This document shows, in pieces, positions 1 to 5,356 of a stretch of DNA of 5,356 nt. The notes below the pieces were generated by a model. It was not told the DNA's origin. It saw only the letters and a program-made list of their open reading frames with translations, and made no database searches. The translations under genes were made by a program, and so were the position numbers. Position 1 is the stretch's first letter. Each line of letters starts with the position of its first letter. The stretch is from Bacteroidota bacterium (lineage in GTDB: Bacteria > Bacteroidota > Ignavibacteria > Ignavibacteriales > Melioribacteraceae): NCBI GenBank assembly GCA_021812745.1, contig JAKAMS010000202.1, positions 1 through 5,356 of the forward strand. The letters are read 5' to 3'.

Positions 1-8
1 AATTTGCC

Positions 9-35
9 CCGTTCTCTTTTCAATTGAAGAAACGG
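9..35. repeat. Imperfect 27-bp palindrome downstream of nuoM
   Basis: The outer arms CCGTT (9-13) and AACGG (31-35) are perfectly complementary. The centre is the perfect palindrome TTCAATTGAA (19-28). A few unpaired bases on one side separate the two parts. In nuoM-sense RNA this would fold into a modest hairpin beginning 17 nt after the nuoM stop. No T-run follows it in that direction, so it does not look like a standard intrinsic terminator. It could be a processing or mRNA-stabilising hairpin, or a degenerate dispersed repeat. The window ends too soon to decide. Confidence 0.4.
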
Positions 36-52
36 AGGTTATTCATAAAATT

Positions 53-1579
53 TTATTTCAAAAGACTTCCGGTAAATGTTCCAACTTGCTGAAGAATTGA
101 TTGAGTTGATACTTCAGTAAGTTTTAAAAATGTGCTTGGGTAAACTCCAATCCATACAATGAAAATGAAGATCGGCACAATAACAATCATCTCGCGCAAA
201 TTCATATCAGTCAATTCGTGTTTTAATTCTTCGTTTGTTACTTGCCCAAATACAACTCGTTGATACATCCATAATAGATAAACTGCGGCAAAGATTACTC
301 CGCTCGCTGCAAAAATTGTGAACCACCAGCTATTAAGGACTGGTGATTTGAACGATCCAATCAGAATTAAAAACTCTCCGACAAACCCATTCAAACCAGG
401 CAAACCAATTGATGAAAGCATAGCAATCATCAGAACAGTTGAATACAACGGAACAAGTTTAGCAATGCCTCCGTAGAATGCAATATCGCGTCTGTGAGTT
501 CTTTCATATAAAACACCTACTAAAAGGAACAACGCGCCAGTTGATAAGCCGTGATTTACCATTTGGATCACAGCACCTTGAACAGATTCAACTGTCATCG
601 CAAAAATTCCGAGCACAACAGAACCAAGGTGCGATACGGAAGAATATGCAACTAATTTTTTCATATCCGTCTGCACCATTGAAACAAGTGCACCGTAAAT
701 AATTCCAATAACGGCAAGAACAGAAATTATCGGCGCAAAATGAACTGCCGATTGCGGGAAGAGCGGCAAACAAAATCTAACTAATCCATATGTTCCCATC
801 TTTAGAAGAACTCCGGCAAGAATAACCGAGCCTGCAGTCGGCGCTTCAACGTGAGCGTCTGGCAGCCATGTGTGAAGCGGGAAGAGAGGAACTTTAATAG
901 CAAAACTCAAAAAGAATGCGCCGAACATCCAACCTTGAATATCGTGAGGAACTGTTGGACCAACTTTATAAAGATCAAGCAGATTAGTCGTAAAATATCC
1001 GAGTGTAGTTGAAGCATAAACTGCAAGCCAAATGATAGCAATGAGCATCAGCAAGCTACCAAACATAGTGAAGATGAAAAATTTTACGGCAGCGTATATT
1101 CTTCTTTCTCCGCCCCAGATTCCGATTATGAAATACATCGGAATAAGCATTGCTTCCCAAAAAATGTAGAACAAGAAAATATCAAGAGAGATGAACACAC
1201 CGAGCATTCCGACTTCGAGAAAAAGCATTGAAAATGTAAACATCTTAACATTTTTCTCAATTGCTTTCCATGTCGAAAGAAGCGTAAGCGGAGTTAAAAA
1301 AGTTGTAAGCAAAACAAGTATAAGAGAAATTCCATCAACACCAACGTGGTAGCTAATGTTCAAACTCTTAATCCATATCACTTGATGAATGAACTGGAAC
1401 TGCGGATTAGCCTGATTAAAACCGAAGTAAACAACTAACGAAATTACAAATGCGACTAAAGAAACCGCTAAGCCAAACCAACGGATTAATTCTTTTTGTT
1501 CTTTCTTAAAAAAAAGAACGAGCACACTCCCGATGATTGGAGTTAGAAGCAAGTATGTTAAGAGTAAGTTTTGTTCCAT
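53..1579 (-). CDS. nuoM: NADH-quinone oxidoreductase subunit M (NuoM)
   Basis: NuoM is an antiporter-like, proton-translocating subunit in the membrane arm of complex I. The 508-aa length matches the family (E. coli about 509), and the protein is almost entirely hydrophobic helices. The proton-path residues are visible: Glu142 in WEAMLIPMY, Lys229 in FAIKVPLFPLHTWLPDAH (the broken-helix region), Lys260 in LLKMGTYG, His317 in SVSHLG, His343 in NHGL and Glu402 in GFVGEF. They correspond to E. coli Glu144, Lys234, Lys265, His322, His348 and Glu407. HTWLPDAHVEAPTAGS is typical of NuoM rather than NuoL or NuoN. The ATG at 1579 gives the normal N-terminus. No Shine-Dalgarno sequence precedes it; the upstream stretch is A/T-rich (ACTAAATTT). 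The gene follows nuoL after an 82-nt gap carrying two hairpins. No defect is seen. Confidence 0.97.
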   Translation of the reverse strand: MEQNLLLTYLLLTPIIGSVLVLFFKKEQKELIRWFGLAVSLVAFVISLVVYFGFNQANPQFQFIHQVIWIKSLNISYHVGVDGISLILVLLTTFLTPLTLLSTWKAIEKNVKMFTFSMLFLEVGMLGVFISLDIFLFYIFWEAMLIPMYFIIGIWGGERRIYAAVKFFIFTMFGSLLMLIAIIWLAVYASTTLGYFTTNLLDLYKVGPTVPHDIQGWMFGAFFLSFAIKVPLFPLHTWLPDAHVEAPTAGSVILAGVLLKMGTYGLVRFCLPLFPQSAVHFAPIISVLAVIGIIYGALVSMVQTDMKKLVAYSSVSHLGSVVLGIFAMTVESVQGAVIQMVNHGLSTGALFLLVGVLYERTHRRDIAFYGGIAKLVPLYSTVLMIAMLSSIGLPGLNGFVGEFLILIGSFKSPVLNSWWFTIFAASGVIFAAVYLLWMYQRVVFGQVTNEELKHELTDMNLREMIVIVPIFIFIVWIGVYPSTFLKLTEVSTQSILQQVGTFTGSLLK

Positions 1580-1597
1580 AAATTTAGTTCAATTTAC

Positions 1598-1614
1598 GCT
1601 GAACTTGTTTCAGC
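1598..1614. repeat. REP-like palindrome A (nuoM-proximal)
   Basis: GCTGAACTTGTTTCAGC is a perfect 6-bp inverted repeat (GCTGAA/TTCAGC) with a 5-base loop. On the minus strand the loop reads ACAAG. Its 3' end in the nuoL-nuoM message lies 18 nt before the nuoM ATG. The core GAACTTGTTTC (1601-1611) recurs, inverted, at 1639-1649. From memory, palindromes of the form CTGAACTTGTTTCAG are dispersed in intergenic regions of Bacteroidota and related genomes. A genome-wide count would confirm that. Confidence 0.65.
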
Positions 1615-1632
1615 ATCATTTCCTATTCTTCA

Positions 1633-1655
1633 AATTCCGAAACAAGTTCGGAATT
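1633..1655. repeat. REP-like palindrome B (nuoL-proximal)
   Basis: This is a perfect 9-bp inverted repeat with arms AATTCCGAA (1633-1641) and TTCGGAATT (1647-1655) around the 5-base loop ACAAG. It starts 6 nt after the nuoL stop codon. It contains the same 11-base core as palindrome A in the opposite orientation (GAAACAAGTTC, 1639-1649). The stem is AT-rich and not followed by a T-run on either strand, so an intrinsic terminator is unlikely. It may protect the 3' end of the nuoL message. Confidence 0.65.
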
Positions 1656-1661
1656 ACAATT

Positions 1662-3608
1662 TTAGAGTGACAAGATTAACCACAAAAGAGCTAAGGCAAT
1701 TCCCACCATCATAACAACAGCGTAAGATTGCGCAACACCTGTTTGAATTTTTCTAATGATACCGGAACCGGATTCGACAAGAGAAGCAGCACCATTTACC
1801 ATTCCGTCTATAATTTTTACATCAAAAATTTTCCACAAAAACTTTTCACTTCCCTTTTGAATCGGCTGAACAACAGCTGTTTCGTATACTTCATCAACAA
1901 AATATTTGTTAAGCAAAAGATTGTAAAAACCTTTGAATTTATTCGACACATTTTCGGCAATCTGAGGTTTCTTTCCATAAACATAAAGTGCAAAATAGAT
2001 TGCGCTCAGAGCTGCAGCAACAGATACTGTCATCAATAAAATTTCTTCCAGATGAGTATGCGATCCGAAAGTTGCAAGTTTCGCTTGTGCCGGTGCGTAA
2101 ATCGGTTCAAGCCATCCTTCAAATAAATTACCATGTTCTCCGGCAAATACTTTCGGAATACCGATATATCCGCCAACTACAGAGAAGAATGCTAGGATCA
2201 TCAATGGAACAGTCATCCATGCAGAAGATTCGTGCGGATGAACGTGATGATGATCGAATCTTTCTTTACCGTAGAATGTAAGGGAAACTAATCTGAACAT
2301 ATAGAAAGCTGTAAGCATAGCAGTGATCGCACCAATGAGCCAGAATATAAATCCGCCGTTTGCGTATGCGCTCCATAAAATTTCATCCTTGCTGAAGAAA
2401 CCCGATAAACCGGGAACTCCGGTAATTGCGAGAGTTGCTATAAAAAATGTGACATAAGTTTTGGGCATATATTTTTTTAAGCCGCCATACTTCTGAATGT
2501 TCTGTTCATCATGCATACCATGAATTACAGAACCGGCACCAAGAAAAAGAAGTGCTTTGAAAAATGCGTGAGTCATAACATGGAAAATTGAAGCGCTAAA
2601 CGCTCCGACACCCGCAGCCAAAAACATATAACCCAATTGGCTTACAGTTGAGTAAGCTAAAACTTTTTTAATATCGTTCTGAACTAATCCGATTGACGCA
2701 GCCATAATAGCGGTTAACAATCCAATCACGGCAACAACAGTCATAACAACCGGCGCCGAAGCGAAAATGATTGATGCGCGCGAAACCATATAAACGCCGG
2801 CAGTAACCATTGTAGCTGCATGTATTAGCGCAGAAACCGGCGTAGGGCCTGCCATAGCATCGGGCAGCCATACAAATAATGGAATCTGTGCCGACTTACC
2901 GGTAGCGCCGATAAATAAGAATAGAGCAATCAAACCAAAAGTTGATTCTGCAATTGGGAATGATGCCGCTCTTGAAAAAACTTCTTTGAAATTGAGTGAA
3001 TCGAAAGTCATGTAAATCAAGAACATGCCGAGTAAAAATCCGAAGTCGCCGATTCTGTTAACCACAAACGCTTTCTTAGCAGCTTGGGAAGTTGTTCCTT
3101 TTTCAAATTTTCTATCATACCAAAAGCCGATCAAAAGATAAGAGCAAAGACCAACACCCTCCCATCCAAGAAAAAGAACAACAAAGTTATCGCCAAGAAC
3201 TAAATTCATCATAGCAAAGATGAAAAGATTTAGGTAAGCAAAAAATCTCCAGAATCCTTTGTCACCGTGCATGTATCCAATTGAATAAACGTGAATCAAG
3301 AATCCAACACCGGTAACGATTAGAGACATAGTGAGCGAAAGCTGATCTACAAGATATGCAAACTTAATATGCAGTCCGCCAACGTTTAACCAGGAGAATA
3401 ATTCAACGGTATTTGATCTTTCCTCTGTGGGAAGTCCAAGCGTTTGAATGAATGCACCAAGAACAACAAGAAAAGAAATTCCTACAGCGGCACTGCCGAT
3501 GATTCCAATAATCTTTTCGTTCTTGATTTTTCTTCCGAACAATCCGTTGATGAGAAAGCCAGCCAACGGCAATAGTGTTGTTAAGTATATTAGATTTATC
3601 ATTACCAT
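1662..3608 (-). CDS. nuoL: NADH-quinone oxidoreductase subunit L (NuoL)
   Basis: NuoL is the distal antiporter-like proton-pumping subunit of complex I. It is 648 aa from the first ATG (E. coli 613). Visible hallmarks are Glu150 in [16 protein letters not shown], Lys238 in [18 protein letters not shown], His263 in [14 protein letters not shown], Lys314/Lys315 in [18 protein letters not shown], His343, His347 and Lys351 in [14 protein letters not shown], and Lys407-Asp408 in GFFSKDEIL. After about residue 550 comes the NuoL-specific lateral amphipathic helix (IPQ-less, charged, including [10 protein letters not shown]), followed by a last membrane helix at about 629-648. A His-rich loop (HHHVHPHE, 453-460) probably lies between membrane helices. 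The ATG at 3608 overlaps nuoK by 7 nt. A second ATG at 3602 (protein MINLIYLTT, 646 aa) overlaps the nuoK stop by one base and is equally plausible. Confidence 0.97.
   Translation of the reverse strand: MVMINLIYLTTLLPLAGFLINGLFGRKIKNEKIIGIIGSAAVGISFLVVLGAFIQTLGLPTEERSNTVELFSWLNVGGLHIKFAYLVDQLSLTMSLIVTGVGFLIHVYSIGYMHGDKGFWRFFAYLNLFIFAMMNLVLGDNFVVLFLGWEGVGLCSYLLIGFWYDRKFEKGTTSQAAKKAFVVNRIGDFGFLLGMFLIYMTFDSLNFKEVFSRAASFPIAESTFGLIALFLFIGATGKSAQIPLFVWLPDAMAGPTPVSALIHAATMVTAGVYMVSRASIIFASAPVVMTVVAVIGLLTAIMAASIGLVQNDIKKVLAYSTVSQLGYMFLAAGVGAFSASIFHVMTHAFFKALLFLGAGSVIHGMHDEQNIQKYGGLKKYMPKTYVTFFIATLAITGVPGLSGFFSKDEILWSAYANGGFIFWLIGAITAMLTAFYMFRLVSLTFYGKERFDHHHVHPHESSAWMTVPLMILAFFSVVGGYIGIPKVFAGEHGNLFEGWLEPIYAPAQAKLATFGSHTHLEEILLMTVSVAAALSAIYFALYVYGKKPQIAENVSNKFKGFYNLLLNKYFVDEVYETAVVQPIQKGSEKFLWKIFDVKIIDGMVNGAASLVESGSGIIRKIQTGVAQSYAVVMMVGIALALLWLILSL
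3600..3608 (-). other. nuoK-nuoL stop/start overlap (TAATG) with two candidate nuoL starts
   Basis: On the minus strand this reads ATGGTAATG. The nuoK stop TAA (3604-3602) shares its last A with an in-frame nuoL ATG (3602-3600), and another in-frame ATG lies two codons upstream (3608-3606). No strong Shine-Dalgarno sequence is present: only GAGA lies upstream, and it is too far away. Re-initiation by ribosomes finishing nuoK is the likely mode of translation. The TAATG arrangement favours the downstream ATG, but the sequence alone does not settle it. Confidence 0.6.
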
Positions 3609-3910
3609 TTGAAAATATTTATCTCGTCAATGTTTACAGTCTTTTTATTTCTAAAGATGGCAATAATAATTGCCAGACCAACTGCGGCTTCTGCTGCTGC
3701 AACAGTCATTACAAAAAATACAAATACTTGTCCAATTGAATTTCCCAGGTAAGACGAAAAAGTTACAAGCGTTAAATTTGCTGAGTTCAGCATCAGTTCT
3801 ATACACATAAAGACAACGATTGCGTTTCTTCTTATAAGAACACCTGCAACTCCAACGCTGAACATAAATGCGCTGAGTATTAAATAGTATTCCATTGGTA
3901 TTGATGACAT
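3602..3910 (-). CDS. nuoK: NADH-quinone oxidoreductase subunit K (NuoK)
   Basis: NuoK is a small three-helix membrane subunit at the junction between the quinone-site module and the antiporter-like subunits of complex I. At 102 aa it matches the family (E. coli 100). The two buried glutamates needed for proton transfer are present: Glu38 in [11 protein letters not shown] (E. coli Glu36) and Glu74 in [10 protein letters not shown] (E. coli Glu72). Arg27-Arg28-Asn29 (LIRRNA) after the first helix is also typical. The three hydrophobic segments are at about 7-26, 31-53 and 63-87. The start at 3910 lies 5 nt after the nuoJ stop, with a weak GAG 8 nt upstream. Met6 (IPMEYY) is an alternative start and would also give a normal length. 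The end overlaps nuoL, consistent with a polycistronic message. Confidence 0.97.
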   Translation of the reverse strand: MSSIPMEYYLILSAFMFSVGVAGVLIRRNAIVVFMCIELMLNSANLTLVTFSSYLGNSIGQVFVFFVMTVAAAEAAVGLAIIIAIFRNKKTVNIDEINIFKW

Positions 3911-3915
3911 ATCTT

Positions 3916-4431
3916 TTACTCGAATTTTTTCTTTGCTAAAACTAATGCGCCGATTGTAGTTGCAAGAAGTAGAAATCCCGCGACCTCAAAAGGAATTATA
4001 TAATTAGTATAAAGTTGCTGACCGATTGCTTGGATGGTGCCTGCTTTTACGCTTGCAGCTTCATCCGGAGTTAAACTTCTTGACGGATGACCGAAAAAGA
4101 TAAGATAAGCAATCTGGACGAATACGAAAGCACTAACAAGAATTGAAAAGAATTTTATTGCCCGTTTATCAACAAATAATTTGTGTTCTGTTTCAGTGTT
4201 CAAAAGCATTAGAACAAATAGAAAAAGCACCATTATTGCCCCGGCATATACAATTATCTGAACAACGGCGATGAACTGCGCGTTGAGAAGCAGATACAAT
4301 CCAGCGAGAGCAAAAAAATTAAGGACTAAAAATACGGCGCTAATTACGGCGTGTTTTCTTGTTATCATTACTACAGAAGAAACCGCAGCAATCGAAGCCA
4401 GAACGATGAAAAGAATTATCTGAATATTCAT
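3916..4431 (-). CDS. nuoJ: NADH-quinone oxidoreductase subunit J (NuoJ)
   Basis: NuoJ is the membrane subunit next to NuoK and NuoA in complex I. Its third helix carries the pi-bulge that links quinone chemistry to proton pumping. The protein has 171 aa (E. coli 184). It has five hydrophobic segments at about 4-22, 28-49, 54-77, 92-112 and 145-165. The diagnostic third-helix motif [18 protein letters not shown] contains Tyr62, equivalent to E. coli Tyr59. A polar loop (about 115-140) lies before the last helix, as expected, and the protein ends in a short lysine-rich tail (AKKKFE). The ATG at 4431 lies 2 nt after the asnS stop. The only Shine-Dalgarno-like sequence is AGGA, 13 nt upstream inside asnS, which suggests coupled translation. 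NuoJ normally follows nuoI or nuoH rather than a tRNA synthetase. Confidence 0.96.
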   Translation of the reverse strand: MNIQIILFIVLASIAAVSSVVMITRKHAVISAVFLVLNFFALAGLYLLLNAQFIAVVQIIVYAGAIMVLFLFVLMLLNTETEHKLFVDKRAIKFFSILVSAFVFVQIAYLIFFGHPSRSLTPDEAASVKAGTIQAIGQQLYTNYIIPFEVAGFLLLATTIGALVLAKKKFE

Positions 4432-4436
4432 GATTA
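4429..4436 (-). other. asnS-nuoJ junction (TAA-TC-ATG)
   Basis: On the minus strand the asnS stop TAA (4436-4434) is followed by TC and then the nuoJ ATG (4431-4429). A 2-nt gap leaves no room for a separate promoter with its own leader. nuoJ is therefore read either from the asnS message or from a promoter inside the asnS coding sequence. Tight spacing with no well-placed Shine-Dalgarno sequence suggests translational coupling. Confidence 0.7.
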
Positions 4437-5356
4437 AGGTGTATTCCTATAAATCATTCTTGGGAACGGAATTGCTTCGCGTAAATGGTCTAATCCGCAA
4501 ATCCAGCTTACTGTTCTTTCTAAACCAAGACCAAAACCTGCGTGAGGAACAGATCCATATCTTCTTAAATCCAAATACCATTCAAAGAAAGATTGCGGCA
4601 ATTTGTGTTCTTGAATTCTTTCTAATAGAAAATCCAAATTATCTTCGCGCTGGCTTCCGCCAATAATTTCTCCGTAACCTTCAGGCGCAATCACATCAAC
4701 AGCAAGAGCGACTTTAGGATTTTCCGGATCTCGTTTCATATAAAATGCTTTTACTTCTGATGGATAACGGTGAATCATTACCGGGCGGTCAAATTCTTCT
4801 CCGATCAAAGTTTCATCCGTTCCGCCAAGATCGTTGCCCCATTGGAAATCAACCCCTTTCTTTTTCAAAATTTCAACCGCATCGGTATAAGAAATTCTGG
4901 GAAAAGGTCTTTTAACAGATTGCAGTTTAGTCAAGTCGCGTTCGAGTTCTTTCAATTCTTCCGGCATATCGGTAAGAACAGATTGAACAATATATTCCAA
5001 AAATTCTTCTGCAAGATCCATATCGTCATCAAGATCATAGAAAGCCATTTCAGGTTCAACCATCCAGAACTCTGTTAAATGGCGGCGGGTCTTAGATTTT
5101 TCAGCACGGAATGTCGGTCCGAATGAATAAACTTTTCCAAGTGCCATCGCCCCGCTTTCTTCATAAAGCTGACCTGATTGTGTAAGATATGCTTTGCCAA
5201 GATCAAAATATTCCATCTCGAATAATGTTGAGGTTCCTTCGCATGCATTCGGTGTTATGATCGGTGGATCAAAAAGAATAAATCCGCGAGAATCAAAAAA
5301 ATCTCTAATTGCTTTTACTACTCTTGCGCGGATTTTAAGAATTGCAACTTGTTTTT
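4434..5356 (-). CDS. asnS: Asparaginyl-tRNA synthetase, C-terminal part (5' end outside window)
   Basis: This class IIb aminoacyl-tRNA synthetase attaches asparagine to tRNA-Asn in the cytoplasm. The reading frame is open to the right edge, giving 306 visible codons. About 120-150 residues are missing, including the N-terminal OB-fold that binds the anticodon. The Met at 5216 is internal, because homologous sequence continues upstream of it ([25 protein letters not shown]). Visible parts, by fragment residue, are class II motif 1 at about 24-45, SGQLY at 60-64, motif 2 at 82-105 ([16 protein letters not shown], with the ATP-contacting Arg and Glu), [10 protein letters not shown] at 228-237, and motif 3 at 271-287 ([14 protein letters not shown]). 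PTFRAE...EFWMVEPE and IIGGSQRE point to AsnRS over AspRS. The C-terminus [11 protein letters not shown] is intact. The gene is unrelated to complex I by function but lies 2 nt upstream of nuoJ on the same strand. Confidence 0.95.
   Translation of the reverse strand, partial: KQVAILKIRARVVKAIRDFFDSRGFILFDPPIITPNACEGTSTLFEMEYFDLGKAYLTQSGQLYEESGAMALGKVYSFGPTFRAEKSKTRRHLTEFWMVEPEMAFYDLDDDMDLAEEFLEYIVQSVLTDMPEELKELERDLTKLQSVKRPFPRISYTDAVEILKKKGVDFQWGNDLGGTDETLIGEEFDRPVMIHRYPSEVKAFYMKRDPENPKVALAVDVIAPEGYGEIIGGSQREDNLDFLLERIQEHKLPQSFFEWYLDLRRYGSVPHAGFGLGLERTVSWICGLDHLREAIPFPRMIYRNTP

Larger units (their letters stand above)
1598..1655. repeat. Inverted REP pair (BIME/REPIN-like) between nuoL and nuoM
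   Basis: Two palindromes sharing GAACTTGTTTC lie head to head, 18 bp apart (spacer 1615-1632), within the 82-bp gap between nuoL and nuoM. This is the geometry of REPIN or BIME elements, in which two REPs in inverted orientation form one unit. In other bacteria such units are moved by RAYT (TnpA_REP) transposases. Their outer stems differ (GCTGAA against TTCCGAA), so the copies have diverged or belong to two subtypes. No RAYT gene lies in the window, so mobility is inference. Confidence 0.5.

Noticed and set aside
478..702. Plus-strand open frame of 74 codons opposite nuoM
   Set aside because: It lies wholly inside the well-supported nuoM coding sequence on the other strand, shows no recognisable domain and is a composition shadow.
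588..773. Minus-strand 61-codon frame inside nuoM
   Set aside because: It is an alternative frame within nuoM. Its cysteine- and aromatic-rich translation is typical of an out-of-frame reading.
1633..1655. Rho-independent terminator after nuoL
   Set aside because: The stem is AT-rich and no T-run follows it on either strand. nuoM continues on the same strand shortly after.
2232..2252. Histidine-rich stretch HHHVHPH in NuoL as a possible metal site
   Set aside because: His-rich loops at this position are common in NuoL proteins from many bacteria, and nothing else here points to metal binding.
1728..2281. Two overlapping plus-strand open frames opposite the 3' part of nuoL
   Set aside because: They are antisense to conserved NuoL sequence, have no family resemblance and no upstream signals.
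2668..2871. Minus-strand 67-codon frame inside nuoL
   Set aside because: It is out of frame within the most conserved part of NuoL and reads as Cys/Arg/Tyr-rich noise.
4430..5078. Plus-strand open frames opposite asnS
   Set aside because: They are antisense to the AsnRS catalytic domain, where conserved motifs on the minus strand explain the coding signal.
4434..5216. Reading asnS as a complete 260-aa gene starting at the ATG at 5216
   Set aside because: Typical AsnRS motif 1 sequence continues in frame upstream of this Met to the window edge, so the gene is truncated by the window and not short.

Overview
This AT-rich window is bacterial. All five genes lie on the minus strand, so transcription runs from right to left. 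In that order they are the C-terminal part of asnS (asparaginyl-tRNA synthetase, cut by the right edge), nuoJ, nuoK, nuoL and nuoM. The last four encode membrane-arm subunits of respiratory complex I (NDH-1). All four are full length, and the key proton-pathway residues are in place. I see no tRNA, rRNA, CRISPR array, transposase or phage gene.

Layout in transcription order: asnS ends 2 nt before nuoJ. The nuoJ-nuoK gap is 5 nt. nuoK and nuoL overlap through a TAATG junction. nuoL and nuoM are separated by 82 nt, the only real intergenic gap inside the window. That gap holds two short palindromes sharing an 11-base core (GAACTTGTTTC) in opposite orientations, like a REP pair (BIME/REPIN-type) inserted in the operon. 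Downstream of nuoM, the last 52 bases of the window hold an imperfect 27-bp palindrome and no recognisable start of nuoN.

How the genes work together: NuoL and NuoM are antiporter-like proton-pumping subunits. NuoK and NuoJ form the link between the quinone site and those pumps. NuoL's long C-terminal lateral helix is present and would clamp NuoM and its neighbours. The electron-input and quinone-site subunits (NuoA-I) and NuoN are not in the window. AsnRS is a cytoplasmic translation enzyme with no functional link to complex I, so its tight placement before nuoJ, where nuoI or nuoH is usually found, points to a split or rearranged nuo locus.

Taxonomy is an inference. Weak or absent Shine-Dalgarno sequences, AT-rich coding sequence, protein style and the GAACTTGTTTC palindromes fit the Bacteroidota/Ignavibacteriota/Chlorobiota group, with Ignavibacteria as my best guess. 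I found no convincing new biological system. The REP pair inside a respiratory operon and the asnS-nuoJ junction are the observations most worth following up.
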